A program made the position numbers and the translations under genes. Below, in pieces: positions 40,579 to 50,107 of a DNA stretch of 64,000 nt. The stretch is taken from the NCBI RefSeq assembly GCF_001729785.1, contig NZ_CP017183.1, positions 186,001 to 250,000 of the forward strand. The letters run 5' to 3'. The stretch comes from Enterobacter hormaechei subsp. xiangfangensis. Lineage in GTDB: Bacteria; Pseudomonadota; Gammaproteobacteria; Enterobacterales; Enterobacteriaceae. The notes beneath the pieces were generated by a model. The model was not told the DNA's origin and ran no database searches. It saw only the letters and a program-made list of their open reading frames with translations. Within the stretch, counting starts at the first letter, position 1. Each line of letters opens with the position of its first letter.

Positions 40579-40592
40579 TGGAACCGGTTCCA
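40579..40592. promoter_or_regulatory. Probable PtxS-type operator upstream of kguE
   Basis: TGGAACCGGTTCCA is a perfect 14-bp palindrome with the central CCGG typical of LacI-family operators. It differs from the published Pseudomonas PtxS operator TGAAACCGGTTTCA at two symmetric positions. It lies between the LacI-family gene and kguE, about 40 bases before the kguE start, where a repressor would block transcription. Confidence 0.78.
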
Positions 40593-40641
40593 AAGAAAAG
40601 ATCGGGATGCTGAATTTATGATCGCTGTCACGAAGGGGAAA

Positions 40642-41658
40642 TTAACGGGCAGTAGAGCCGCGAACGATCAGCTCGCCAGAAAAAACCTGCTCGCGTACGG
40701 CGTCGCGGGTGCCTTCAATGCGGCGAACCACTTGTTCAACCGCGGCATAGCCGATCTGCCAGGTGGGTTGTTTGAGGGTGGTAATGCCTACGCCAGCAAG
40801 TTCTGCCCACTCCAGTTCATCAAAGCCGAGCAAGCCGATGTCGCTGCCCCAGTGCAGGCCAATGCGTTTAAGCGAGCGGGCAACCTGAAGCGTCAGCGCC
40901 CCGTTAGCGGAGATCACCGCCTTACGCATTCCCCGATGGCGGGTATGGAACTGGCGCAGGGTATTATCCAGCTGTTCGGCTTCATGGAGGGGGATTTCAG
41001 CATTTTCGGCGATCACACCGGGATAACGCGCCAGCGTGGCGCGAAATGCAGCCAGGCGGTCGCGGCGGGTGTTAACCATACCCAGCGGTTCGCTCAGGAA
41101 CAGAATGGCTTCGAAACCCTGTTCAATCAGGTGCTCGGTGGCAGTGGTGGCCGCCTGGGTGTTATCCAGCCCGACCACATCGCAGGCAAATTCCGGGATT
41201 TTGCGGTCAATAAGCACCATCGGGAGAGACGATTGTTGCAGACGATTTAGCCCCTCTTCGCGCATCCCGACGGCATTGACCACGATCCCTTCCACCTGAT
41301 AGCTGCGCAGCAGATCGAGGTAATGCAACTCCTGATCAACTTCGTTATTGGTGTTACAGACCAGCGGGGTAAAGCCTTTTTCCCGGCACGCCGCTTCGAT
41401 GCCGCTGAGTACGTTAACGGAGTAGGGGTTAGTGATATCGGCGATGATAAGCCCAATCAGGCGGGTGCGACCCCGCTTGAGGCCGCGCGCCATCAGGCTG
41501 GGACGGTAGTCGAGATCGGCAATGGCTTGTTCGATCCGCGCCAGCAGCGCATCGGACAGCAGGTGTTTCTCGCCGTTGAGGTAGCGTGAAATGCTGGTTT
41601 TACCGGTTTTGGCGGCTTTCGCCACGTCGCTGATGGTGGCCCGGGTTGGTTTGATCAT
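40642..41658 (-). CDS. LacI-family transcriptional regulator (PtxS-like)
   Basis: A 338-residue LacI/GalR repressor. The N-terminal helix-turn-helix (TISDVAKAAKTGKTSISRYL) and hinge helix (MARGLKRGRTRLIGLI) are clear, followed by a periplasmic-binding-like effector domain. It is upstream of and on the same strand as kguE-kguK-kguT-ghrB, which fits PtxS, the 2-ketogluconate-responsive repressor of the Pseudomonas kgu operon. The ATG at MIKPTRATIS gives a normal LacI-family N-terminus; a 20-codon extension is unlikely. Confidence 0.82.
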   Translation of the reverse strand: MIKPTRATISDVAKAAKTGKTSISRYLNGEKHLLSDALLARIEQAIADLDYRPSLMARGLKRGRTRLIGLIIADITNPYSVNVLSGIEAACREKGFTPLVCNTNNEVDQELHYLDLLRSYQVEGIVVNAVGMREEGLNRLQQSSLPMVLIDRKIPEFACDVVGLDNTQAATTATEHLIEQGFEAILFLSEPLGMVNTRRDRLAAFRATLARYPGVIAENAEIPLHEAEQLDNTLRQFHTRHRGMRKAVISANGALTLQVARSLKRIGLHWGSDIGLLGFDELEWAELAGVGITTLKQPTWQIGYAAVEQVVRRIEGTRDAVREQVFSGELIVRGSTAR

Positions 41659-41740
41659 CGCTGATTTCCCTGAATTTAGTGAGAATACCTTAGCGGGAAA
41701 ATCTGGCGAATCAAGCAATTTGCCGGGTGGCGGTCTGATG

Positions 41741-41772
41741 CCCTCACCCCAACCCTCTCCTACAGGAGAGGG
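41741..41772. repeat. Diverged copy of the 33-bp intergenic repeat
   Basis: CCCTCACCCCAACCCTCTCC and following bases to GGAGAGGG, in the minus orientation, next to a partial REP-like unit (GCCGGGTGGCGG). It lies between the LacI-family gene and yiaD. Confidence 0.72.
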
Positions 41773-41815
41773 CGCAAATACTAAAACGGCAACGGGGTTG
41801 CCGTTTTGCTTTTAC

Positions 41816-42478
41816 CTACTGCACAGGACTCAACGTAATTTCAACGCGGCGGTTCTGCGCTTTGCCTTCCGCCGTGCTGTTGCTGGCGATCGGGTTAGCC
41901 GGACCCATGCCGCTGGTGCGGATGCGGTTCGCTTCTACGCCCTGGGTGATCAGCGAGCTGGCCACGGAATCGGCGCGCTGCTGCGACAGACGCATGTTCA
42001 GATCCTGGCTGCCGGTGCTGTCGGTGTAACCAATCACGTTCACGGCAGTTTTATTGTACTCTTTCAGCACTGCGGCCACGCCGGTCAGGGTGTTCGCGCC
42101 TGCGGGTTTCAGCGTCGCGCTGCTGCTGTCAAAGGTCACGTTGTTTGGCATGTTCAGGATGATGTTGTCACCGCTGCGCGTCACGCTCACGCCCGTACCT
42201 TTCATTTTGTCACGCAGTTTTGCTTCCTGCACATCCATGTAATAACCCACGCCGCCGCCCAGGGCTGCGCCTGCCGCTGCGCCAATCAGCGCGCCTTTGC
42301 CGCGGTCTTTCTTGGAGGAGGAGAGTACGCCAACGCCAGCGCCTACCAGGGAACCAATACCCGCGCCAATGCCGGATTTGCCCGCTTCGCGTTCACCGGT
42401 GTAAGGGTTGGTTGTGCAGCCTGAAACAGCCAGTGCGCCGCTCACCAGAGCGGCAATAACGAGTACGCGTTTTTTCAT
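41816..42478 (-). CDS. yiaD: OmpA-family lipoprotein YiaD
   Basis: A 220-residue outer-membrane lipoprotein. The lipobox is VSGC with the lipidated Cys at residue 21. A glycine-zipper segment follows (GIGAGIGSLVGAGVGVL and GAAAGAALGGGVG), then a C-terminal OmpA-like peptidoglycan-binding domain (GYTDSTGSQDLNMRLSQQRA and NRRVEITL). E. coli YiaD, a multicopy suppressor of a bamD mutant, is nearly the same length. It is divergent from bisC. Confidence 0.95.
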   Translation of the reverse strand: MKKRVLVIAALVSGALAVSGCTTNPYTGEREAGKSGIGAGIGSLVGAGVGVLSSSKKDRGKGALIGAAAGAALGGGVGYYMDVQEAKLRDKMKGTGVSVTRSGDNIILNMPNNVTFDSSSATLKPAGANTLTGVAAVLKEYNKTAVNVIGYTDSTGSQDLNMRLSQQRADSVASSLITQGVEANRIRTSGMGPANPIASNSTAEGKAQNRRVEITLSPVQ

Positions 42479-42642
42479 CTTATTTCCTTAATCCTTTTTA
42501 TTCTTTGCCACGACGGACGTGGCAGTGGATTATGACGTCCGGATACGGAGAAAATTCAGTGTATAACTCTGAAATTTGTCACAAACGATAAATTGCCTCA
42601 ATGAAAGGCCGAAACACCTGCACGCAACCAGGAGCGCACGCT

Positions 42643-44970
42643 TTGAGCACCTCAACAAAAACCATTCTGACCGCCGCCCACTGGGGGCCGATGCTGGTCG
42701 AAACCGATGGCGACACTGTGCTGTCGTCTCGCGGGGCTTTGCCTTCGCGCCATCTCAACTCTTTACAGACCGTCGTTCGCGATCAGGTACACAGCAAGAC
42801 CCGCGTCCGCTGGCCGATGGTGCGTAAAGGCTTTCTGGCGTCACCGGATAAACCGCAGGGTATTCGCGGGCAGGATGAGTTCGTGCGCGTGAGCTGGGAC
42901 GATGCGCTGGCGCTGATCCATACGCAGCATAAACGCATCCGCGACAGCTATGGCCCGTCGTCCATTTTTGCCGGCTCCTATGGCTGGCGCTCAAACGGCG
43001 TGCTGCATAAGGCTGCAACCCTGCTGCAACGCTATATGAGCCTGGCCGGAGGATATACCGGCCATCTGGGTGATTACTCGACCGGCGCGGCGCAGGCGAT
43101 CATGCCGTATGTCGTGGGCGGGAATGAGGTTTATCAACAGCAGACCAGCTGGCCGCTGGTGCTGGAGCATACAGAGGTGGTGGTGCTGTGGAGCGCCAAC
43201 CCGCTCAATACCCTGAAAATTGCCTGGAATGCGTCTGACGAGCAAGGCGTTTCCTACTTCGATGCGCTGCGCAAAAGCGGCAAGCGCATCATCTGTATCG
43301 ATCCGATGCGCTCTGAAACCCTGGATTTCTTCGGCGACAGCGCCGAGTGGATCGCGCCGCATATGGGCACCGACGTGGCGATGATGCTGGGCATCGCCCA
43401 CACCCTGGTGGAGAACGGCTGGCACGACACGGAATTTCTGGCGCGTTGTACCACGGGGTTCGATAAATTTGCCGACTATCTGACGGGACAAAGCGACGGT
43501 ATTGCCAAAACCGCAGAGTGGGCCGCGGCGATTTGCGGCGTTAATGCCGTTAAAATCCGCGAACTGGCGGCGTTATTCCATAGCCATGTCACGATGCTCA
43601 TGTCCGGCTGGGGGATGCAGCGCCAGCAGTTTGGCGAGCAAAAGCACTGGATGTTGGTGACGCTCGCCGCGATGCTTGGGCAGATTGGCACACCCGGCGG
43701 CGGTTTTGGCCTTTCCTATCACTTTGCCAACGGCGGCAACCCGACGCGTAAAGCCGCGGTGCTGGCGTCCATGCAGGGCTCGGTGCAGGGTGGCGTGGAC
43801 GCTGTGGATAAAATTCCGGTGGCACGCATTGTTGAAGCCCTGGAGAACCCCGGCGGGTTTTATCAGCACAACGGTCAGGATCGCCATTTCCCGGATATTA
43901 AGTTTATCTGGTGGGCGGGTGGGGCCAACTTCACCCATCACCAGGATACCAACCGCCTAATCCGCGCCTGGCAGAAACCGGAGCTGGTGGTGATCTCGGA
44001 GTGCTTCTGGACTGCGTCAGCGAAACATGCCGATATCGTTTTGCCTGCCACGACCTCGTTCGAGCGTAACGATCTCACCATGACGGGGGATTACAGCAAC
44101 CAGCATATGGTGCCGATGAAGCGCGTCGTGGCTCCCCGGAATGAAGCGCGGGATGATTTCGACGTCTTTGCCGACCTGAGTGAAATGTGGGAAGCGGGCG
44201 GGCGGGAGCGTTTCACCGAGGGCAAAACGGATCTGCAATGGCTGGAAACATTTTACCAGATTGCCAGCCAGCGCGGGGCTGCGCAGGGCGTGTCCCTGCC
44301 GCCATTTGCTGAGTTCTGGGAGGCGAATCAACTCTTCGAAATGCCAGAAAGCGAGCAGAACGCGCGGTTTGTGCGCTTTGCTGACTTCCGTCGCGATCCG
44401 GAGAATCACCCGTTACAAACCGAAAGCGGGAAGATTGTGATCTACAGCGAACGCATCGCCAGCTTTGGCTACGCGGACTGTCCGCCGCATCCGGCGTGGC
44501 TGGAGCCGGACGAATGGCATGGCAATGCGCAGCCGGGGCAGCTTCAGCTGCTGTCTGCCCATCCTGCCCATCGTCTGCACAGCCAGCTCAACTATTCGGC
44601 TCTGCGCGAGCAGTATGCGGTGGCGGGTCGTGAGCCGATCGCGCTGAACAGCGATGACGCAAAGGCGCGGGGGATTAACGACGGCGATCTCGTTCGGGTC
44701 TGGAACGCGCGCGGGCAGGTGCTGGCAGGCGCCGTGGTGAGTGACGGGATCCGCCCTGGCGTTTTCTGCATTCATCAGGGCGCATGGCCGGATCTGGCGC
44801 TGGACGAGGGCGGTATTTGTAAGAACGGCGCCGTAAACGTGCTGACCAAAGATCTCCCCAGCTCGAAGCTGGGGAATGGCTGCGCGGGGAATACGGCGCT
44901 GGCATGGGTGGAGAAATATGAGGGGCCGGCGCTTACCCTTACGGCGTTTGATCCGCCTGCCAGCTCATGA
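42643..44970 (+). CDS. bisC: Biotin sulfoxide reductase BisC
   Basis: A cytosolic molybdopterin enzyme of the DMSO-reductase family that reduces biotin sulfoxide and free methionine sulfoxide. The molybdenum-binding serine is in GDYSTGAAQ, and other cofactor contacts are in [29 protein letters not shown] and [14 protein letters not shown] take a TTG start with AGGAG eight bases before it, giving 775 residues and an N-terminus like E. coli ([17 protein letters not shown]). An ATG 14 codons earlier has no ribosome-binding site. The 3' end overlaps yiaC by 32 bases. Confidence 0.95.
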   Translation: MSTSTKTILTAAHWGPMLVETDGDTVLSSRGALPSRHLNSLQTVVRDQVHSKTRVRWPMVRKGFLASPDKPQGIRGQDEFVRVSWDDALALIHTQHKRIRDSYGPSSIFAGSYGWRSNGVLHKAATLLQRYMSLAGGYTGHLGDYSTGAAQAIMPYVVGGNEVYQQQTSWPLVLEHTEVVVLWSANPLNTLKIAWNASDEQGVSYFDALRKSGKRIICIDPMRSETLDFFGDSAEWIAPHMGTDVAMMLGIAHTLVENGWHDTEFLARCTTGFDKFADYLTGQSDGIAKTAEWAAAICGVNAVKIRELAALFHSHVTMLMSGWGMQRQQFGEQKHWMLVTLAAMLGQIGTPGGGFGLSYHFANGGNPTRKAAVLASMQGSVQGGVDAVDKIPVARIVEALENPGGFYQHNGQDRHFPDIKFIWWAGGANFTHHQDTNRLIRAWQKPELVVISECFWTASAKHADIVLPATTSFERNDLTMTGDYSNQHMVPMKRVVAPRNEARDDFDVFADLSEMWEAGGRERFTEGKTDLQWLETFYQIASQRGAAQGVSLPPFAEFWEANQLFEMPESEQNARFVRFADFRRDPENHPLQTESGKIVIYSERIASFGYADCPPHPAWLEPDEWHGNAQPGQLQLLSAHPAHRLHSQLNYSALREQYAVAGREPIALNSDDAKARGINDGDLVRVWNARGQVLAGAVVSDGIRPGVFCIHQGAWPDLALDEGGICKNGAVNVLTKDLPSSKLGNGCAGNTALAWVEKYEGPALTLTAFDPPASS

Positions 44971-45379
44971 TCCACGTCGGGTGTTGGGTATCATCCTGCC
45001 AGGCGCTGTCTTCGATGCGAAAACCCTGAGCATGATAGAAATTCACCGCCCGCACGTTTTTCTGGTACACCTCCAGGGTTAAATACGGGTAGTGCTGCTG
45101 AACGTGGTTCAGCAGCGCACGCCCAATCCCCTTTCCGATGAACGCCGGGGCGACAAACAGCGCCCCCACGAACTGGAACTGCATGACGCTGATAAAACCG
45201 CACAGGGTACCGTTTTCTTCCCAGACCCAGGTCTCGGCGGCGGGAAGGTATTCATCCCGCACTACCGCTTCATTCGCTTGCCAGTAACTTGCGTCGATAA
45301 ACGGATGCGCCTCGGTGGTGCTCTCCAGCCACAGACTCAAAAGCGGCGCGGTGTTCTCACTTTGCCATTTGCGGATCAT
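44939..45379 (-). CDS. yiaC: GNAT acetyltransferase YiaC
   Basis: A 146-residue GCN5-related N-acetyltransferase, the length of E. coli YiaC, which is reported as a protein lysine acetyltransferase. The acetyl-CoA pocket reads [19 protein letters not shown]. Its first 23 bases overlap the end of tag on the same strand and its last 32 bases overlap bisC on the other strand. Longer in-frame starts lie within tag and are unlikely. Confidence 0.93.
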   Translation of the reverse strand: MIRKWQSENTAPLLSLWLESTTEAHPFIDASYWQANEAVVRDEYLPAAETWVWEENGTLCGFISVMQFQFVGALFVAPAFIGKGIGRALLNHVQQHYPYLTLEVYQKNVRAVNFYHAQGFRIEDSAWQDDTQHPTWIMSWQADQTP

Positions 45380-45938
45380 GGTGGCCCTCCGGATGGCAGA
45401 AGCAGCCCGTAATGTGGTCATTGACCAGCCCGCAGGCCTGCATAAAGGAGTAACAGATGGTGGTGCCCACAAACTTAAAGCCGCGTTTTTTCAGCGCTTT
45501 CGACAGGGCATCTGAGGCGGGGGTCGACGTTGGGATCTCTGCAAGCGTGGCGGCCTGCGTCACCTTCGGCTCGTTATCCACAAACGACCAGACAAATGCT
45601 GAAAAGGGTTCGCCATTTTGCTCCATCGCCAGATAAGCACGCGCGTTACCAATAATGGCCTGAATTTTACCGCGATGGCGGATGATACCGGTATCCAGAA
45701 CCAGCTTTTGTACGTCGTCGTCGGTCATGGCGGCAACCGCAGCCGGATCGAACTGGTGGAAGGCTTTGCGATAGTTCTCACGCTTTTTCAGAACGGTGAT
45801 CCACGACAGCCCGGCCTGCTGGCCTTCAAGGCAAATCATTTCAAACAGTTTTTTACCGTCGGTTTCCGGTACGCCCCATTCCTTGTCGTGATAATCGATA
45901 TAAAGCTGATCCTGGCTTACCCAGCCGCAACGTTGCAT
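45357..45938 (-). CDS. tag: 3-methyladenine DNA glycosylase I
   Basis: A 193-residue constitutive glycosylase that removes 3-methyladenine. The zinc site is made of Cys4 and His17 at the N-terminus (QRCGWV, YHDKEWGVP) and His/Cys near the C-terminus (GLVNDHITGCFCH). The catalytic-pocket Glu is in LEGQQAGLSW. It is about six residues longer than E. coli Tag. It forms an operon with yiaC by overlap. Confidence 0.96.
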   Translation of the reverse strand: MQRCGWVSQDQLYIDYHDKEWGVPETDGKKLFEMICLEGQQAGLSWITVLKKRENYRKAFHQFDPAAVAAMTDDDVQKLVLDTGIIRHRGKIQAIIGNARAYLAMEQNGEPFSAFVWSFVDNEPKVTQAATLAEIPTSTPASDALSKALKKRGFKFVGTTICYSFMQACGLVNDHITGCFCHPEGHHDPQMAK

Positions 45939-46098
45939 AGGTCATCTCCCTTCCTGATACGGTAAACGCAAAAATTTCAATCTGCCCGGCTTGACGTGTC
46001 TGCTAAAGAGACAATAGTTAATACAGGGCTATACGCCCTAATACCTCTTCGAACAATGACATATATCGCCGAACTCGGCTCTTTCTGGAGTCGCTTTG

Positions 46099-46641
46099 AT
46101 GATGATAAAAAAAATCAGTGGTCGCCATGCTGCTTCTGGCCTGGTGGGTGTTTCAGTCTGCCTGCTTTTTTGTCACACCGCTTTTGCGTGGCAACAGGAA
46201 TATATCGTTTCAGATGCACAAAGTAATACGACGGAACGTTATACATGGGACGCCGATCACCAACCTCGTTATGAAGATATTCTCGCGGAGCGTATTAACC
46301 GCACGCAGAATGCTGCGGGGTTTACCCTGAACGATCCCTCCGGTTCGGATGCGGAAACCGTTCTGAGCGTTGGCTGGAATTTTCCCGTGGCGGGACATTT
46401 CACCACCGGGCCCGTCATGGCGTGGCGCACTGATGGCGCTCCCCCTGTAACGGTGAATGCGTTTGAGGATACAACCACCACGCAGTCGCTTACCGATCCC
46501 CTCTGGCATGCCAGCGTGAACTCATTGGGTTGGCGTGTTGATACGCAGTATGGTGATTTACACCCCTGGGCGAAGATCAGCTATAACCAGCAAACTGAAG
46601 AAGAATATTTATATACGCTGGGATTGAGCGCCAAATTTTAA
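46099..46641 (+). CDS. yhjY: YhjY-like outer-membrane barrel protein, shortened
   Basis: A 180-residue exported protein. A signal peptide ends near HTAFA, and the chain ends LYTLGLSAKF with a terminal Phe typical of outer-membrane barrels. It resembles E. coli YhjY (about 230 residues, autotransporter-like beta domain) at both ends, with shared segments such as NERYTWD-type TERYTWDADHQP, LTDPLWHASVNSLGWRV and SYNQQ. About 50 residues between SYNQQ and YLYTLG are missing. The function is unknown in both. GGAG precedes the ATG. Confidence 0.78.
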   Translation: MMIKKISGRHAASGLVGVSVCLLFCHTAFAWQQEYIVSDAQSNTTERYTWDADHQPRYEDILAERINRTQNAAGFTLNDPSGSDAETVLSVGWNFPVAGHFTTGPVMAWRTDGAPPVTVNAFEDTTTTQSLTDPLWHASVNSLGWRVDTQYGDLHPWAKISYNQQTEEEYLYTLGLSAKF

Positions 46642-46725
46642 GGGTTGTTATTTTTTTAAACGATACGATAACATATTTAATACAATTATGACGGGGTCTG
46701 GAGCGATAGTGCCCACTAACAGAAC

Positions 46726-46797
46726 AGCGCTTCATTCCCCGGCAAGGTCATTCATTCCAGATCCCAGGCATTTCATTCCTTCTCTCCTGCATTTCAT
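46726..46797 (+). promoter_or_regulatory. Phased direct repeats, YpdB-type operator of yhjX
   Basis: Two near-perfect copies, GGCATTTCAT at 46767 and TGCATTTCAT at 46788, are separated by exactly 11 bases, as in the reported E. coli YpdB motif GGCATTTCAT-N11-GGCATTTCAT. Two weaker copies precede them (AGCGCTTCAT at 46726, GGTCATTCAT at 46746). The periods are 20, 21 and 21 bases, about two helical turns. Confidence 0.85.
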
Positions 46798-46879
46798 TCC
46801 GTTTTTCCCCAACGCTATAAAGGTTTTGTTTATCGTTGTCCTCAGCGAAATTCCTTAATTTATCTTGCAGGACACTGCC

Positions 46880-48082
46880 ATGAACACATCAACTTATAAC
46901 CGCACGCGTTGGCTGACGCTATTCGGCACCATCGTTACCCAGTTCGCACTGGGATCGGTCTATACCTGGAGCCTGTTTAACAGCGCCCTGTCCGATAAGC
47001 TCGGCGCGCCGATAAGCCAGGTGGCATTCTCCTTCGGCTTGCTGAGTCTTGGGTTAGCAATTTCCTCTTCCGTGGCGGGCAAACTTCAGGAACGTTTCGG
47101 CGTGAAGCGTGTAACCATGGCATCCGGGATCTTGCTGGGCTTGGGATTCTTCCTGACGGCATATTCTAACAACCTGATGATGCTGTGGCTGAGCGCCGGG
47201 GTGCTGGTGGGGCTGGCGGACGGCGCAGGTTATCTGCTGACGCTGTCTAACTGCGTGAAGTGGTTCCCGGAGCGTAAAGGGCTTATCTCCGCATTTGCCA
47301 TTGGTTCATATGGCCTGGGCAGCCTCGGCTTCAAATTCATCGATGCGCATCTGCTGGCCTCGGTTGGGCTTGAGAAAACCTTTATGATCTGGGGCGTGAT
47401 TGTGCTGGTAATGATCCTCTTCGGCGCCACGCTGATGAAAGATGCGCCGCAGCAGGAAGTGAAAACCGTTAACGGCGTGGTGGAGAACGATTTCACCCTC
47501 GCTCAGTCCATGCGTAAGCCGCAGTACTGGATGCTGGCGGTGATGTTCCTGACGGCCTGCATGAGCGGTCTGTATGTCATCGGTGTGGCGAAAGATATCG
47601 CGCAGGGAATGGTAAAACTGGACGCGGCGACGGCGGCGAACGCCGTAACGGTCATCTCCATCGCTAACCTCTCGGGTCGTCTGGTACTGGGTATCTTGTC
47701 TGACAAAATCGCCCGGATCCGCGTGATTACGCTGGGGCAGGTGATCTCCCTGGTGGGTATGGCAGCACTGCTGTTCGCTCCGCTGAACGAGGCGACATTC
47801 TTTGCGGCGATAGCCTGCGTAGCCTTTAACTTTGGCGGCACTATTACCGTCTTCCCGTCGCTGGTGAGCGAGTTCTTCGGCCTGAACAACCTGGCGAAAA
47901 ACTACGGCGTGATTTATCTCGGCTTCGGTATCGGCAGTATTTGCGGTTCACTGATTGCCTCGCTGTTTGGTGGCTTCTACGTGACATTCTGCGTGATATT
48001 TGCCTTGCTGATTATTTCGCTGGCGCTGTCCACCACGATTCGTCAGCCGCAGCGCGAGGTATATAAAGAAGCGCATGCATGA
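46880..48082 (+). CDS. yhjX: MFS transporter YhjX
   Basis: A 400-residue major-facilitator protein with 12 helices, related to oxalate/formate antiporters. In E. coli yhjX is the main target of the YpdA/YpdB two-component system, which responds to pyruvate, and the transporter is implicated in pyruvate uptake. Conserved segments include FALGSVYTWSLFN, ADGAGYLLTLSNCVKWFPERKG-type region and GFGIGSICGS. Four phased repeats for the response regulator lie 82 bases upstream. A TTG-initiated extension of five codons is unlikely. Confidence 0.95.
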   Translation: MNTSTYNRTRWLTLFGTIVTQFALGSVYTWSLFNSALSDKLGAPISQVAFSFGLLSLGLAISSSVAGKLQERFGVKRVTMASGILLGLGFFLTAYSNNLMMLWLSAGVLVGLADGAGYLLTLSNCVKWFPERKGLISAFAIGSYGLGSLGFKFIDAHLLASVGLEKTFMIWGVIVLVMILFGATLMKDAPQQEVKTVNGVVENDFTLAQSMRKPQYWMLAVMFLTACMSGLYVIGVAKDIAQGMVKLDAATAANAVTVISIANLSGRLVLGILSDKIARIRVITLGQVISLVGMAALLFAPLNEATFFAAIACVAFNFGGTITVFPSLVSEFFGLNNLAKNYGVIYLGFGIGSICGSLIASLFGGFYVTFCVIFALLIISLALSTTIRQPQREVYKEAHA

Positions 48083-48089
48083 TTCGATA

Positions 48090-48117
48090 AAAAGGGGCCG
48101 CAGGGCCTCTTTTATTT
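48090..48117 (+). terminator. Rho-independent terminator of yhjX
   Basis: AAAAGGGGCC and GGCCTCTTTT pair with one G-U around GCAG, followed by ATTT. Confidence 0.88.
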
Positions 48118-48321
48118 ATTTCTAAATCGCTTCCGGACTTGCTATTTTGTAAAAATCTTCATCGATTCACATTCTCTGCTGCCACTTTTCTTTCCTGCTG
48201 TGGTCTACTTATCGCGCTTGTAGACGTTTCTGATAACGGTTTCTCTCGCATCTACTTACTCTGTCAGCTTTCTCACTGAGATTCGGCGGGTCTTTATACC
48301 CCTTCCCCCAGGGTTGTTTGC

Positions 48322-50016
48322 ATGAAATATATTAGGTCTCTTACCCAGCAAAGATTGTGTCTGATGCTGGCTGTCTATATCGGTTTGTTTCTGAATGGCG
48401 CGGTGCTGTTCAGACGAGTGGAAGGTTATTTCGAACACCTCACTGTAAGAAATGGAATTTTTGCCGCGATTGAAGTGTTTGGCTCAATTCTGGCGACCTT
48501 CTTCCTGCTACGTCTGCTCTCGCTTTTTGGCAGACGTACATGGCAGGTTCTGGCCTCGCTGGTGGTGATTATCTCCGCCGCCGCAAGCTATTACATGACA
48601 TTCATGAATGTGGTCATTGGCTACGGTATTGTGGCCTCGGTGATGACCACGGACATCGACCTCTCGAAAGAGGTGGTGGGTCAAGGGTTCATCCTGTGGA
48701 CGATTCTGACCTGCCTGATCCCGCTCTTCTTTATCTGGAGTAACACCTGCCGCTACACCCTGTTACGCCAGCTGCGTACCCGGGGACAGCGCATCCGCAA
48801 CGTCGCCGTCGTTCTTCTGGCGGGTCTGCTGGTATGGGCGCCTATTCGCCTGATGGAAAAACAGCAAAAGCGGATCGAAAAAGCGACAGGCGTGGATATG
48901 CCAAGCTACGGCGGCGTGGTGGCTAACTCGTATCTGCCGTCTAACTGGCTGTCGGCGTTAGGTCTTTATGCCTGGGCTCAGGCGGACGAATCCAGCGATG
49001 TGAAATCGCTGATTAACCCAACCAAAAAGTTCACCTACCAGGCCCCGGCTGACGGGCTGGATGATACTTACGTGGTCTTCGTTATCGGCGAAACAACGCG
49101 CTGGGATCATATGGGTATCCTCGGTTATGACCGCGATACCACCCCCAAACTGGCGCAGGAAAAGAATCTTGTAGCTTACCGCGGCTACTCCTGCGATACC
49201 GCCACGAAGCTCTCGTTGCGCTGTATGTTTGTTCGTGAGGGCGGTGCGAGTGATAATCCTCAGCGCACTCTCAAAGAGCAAAACGTGTTTGCTGTTCTGA
49301 AGCAGCTTGGATTTAGCTCCGATCTGTTCGCCATGCAAAGTGAGATGTGGTTCTACACCAACACCATGGCGGATAACATCGCCTACCGCGAGCAGATTGG
49401 CGCCGAGCCGCGTAACCGCGGAAAGAACGTTGATGACATGCTGCTGCTCTCTGAGATGGAACAGTCACTGAAAAACCATCCGCAGGGTAAGCATCTTATT
49501 GTTCTGCATACCAAAGGGTCACACTACAGCTACTATCAGCGTTACACGCGCGATTTCGCCAAATGGACGCCTGAGTGCGTCGGCATTAACAAGAACTGTA
49601 GCAAGCAGGAGCTGATCAATGCCTATGATAACTCGATTCTGTATGTGGATACCTTCCTCAGTCGGGTGATCGACCAGCTTCGCGATAAGAAAGCGATTGT
49701 GATCTACGCGGCCGACCACGGCGAGTCCATCAACGAGAAAGAGCATTTACACGGTACGCCGCGTAAGCTGGCCCCGCCTGAGCAGTTCCGCGTGCCGATG
49801 ATCATGTGGATGTCGGATAAGTACCTGGAAAATCCGGACAAAGCCAAAATGTTTGCCCATCTGAAACAGCAGGCAGAGATCAAGGTACCGCGCCGTCACG
49901 TTGAGCTGTACGACACCATTATGGGCTGTCTCGGCTATACCTCACCGAACGGTGGGATTAACGAAAACAACAACTGGTGTAAACTCCCTGATAACACCAC
50001 AAAAGCCGCGCAGTAG
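48322..50016 (+). CDS. eptB: Kdo2-lipid A phosphoethanolamine transferase EptB
   Basis: A 564-residue inner-membrane alkaline-phosphatase-fold enzyme that adds phosphoethanolamine to the outer Kdo of LPS. The first 190 residues hold five membrane helices. The periplasmic domain has the first metal-binding segment FVIGETTRWDHMG, the nucleophilic Thr in CDTATKLSLRC, HTKGSH and the metal site YAADHGESINE. E. coli EptB is controlled by sigma E and the sRNA MgrR. It lies just before the tRNA-Pro gene, as in E. coli. Confidence 0.96.
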   Translation: MKYIRSLTQQRLCLMLAVYIGLFLNGAVLFRRVEGYFEHLTVRNGIFAAIEVFGSILATFFLLRLLSLFGRRTWQVLASLVVIISAAASYYMTFMNVVIGYGIVASVMTTDIDLSKEVVGQGFILWTILTCLIPLFFIWSNTCRYTLLRQLRTRGQRIRNVAVVLLAGLLVWAPIRLMEKQQKRIEKATGVDMPSYGGVVANSYLPSNWLSALGLYAWAQADESSDVKSLINPTKKFTYQAPADGLDDTYVVFVIGETTRWDHMGILGYDRDTTPKLAQEKNLVAYRGYSCDTATKLSLRCMFVREGGASDNPQRTLKEQNVFAVLKQLGFSSDLFAMQSEMWFYTNTMADNIAYREQIGAEPRNRGKNVDDMLLLSEMEQSLKNHPQGKHLIVLHTKGSHYSYYQRYTRDFAKWTPECVGINKNCSKQELINAYDNSILYVDTFLSRVIDQLRDKKAIVIYAADHGESINEKEHLHGTPRKLAPPEQFRVPMIMWMSDKYLENPDKAKMFAHLKQQAEIKVPRRHVELYDTIMGCLGYTSPNGGINENNNWCKLPDNTTKAAQ

Positions 50017-50107
50017 CTGGTCTGGCGAGAATATCGCCAGTTGAATGGCTTTTTGAAAATAAGGGATTGACGGGGGCGCACCTCAGCAGTAAGATGCGCT
50101 CCGCATT

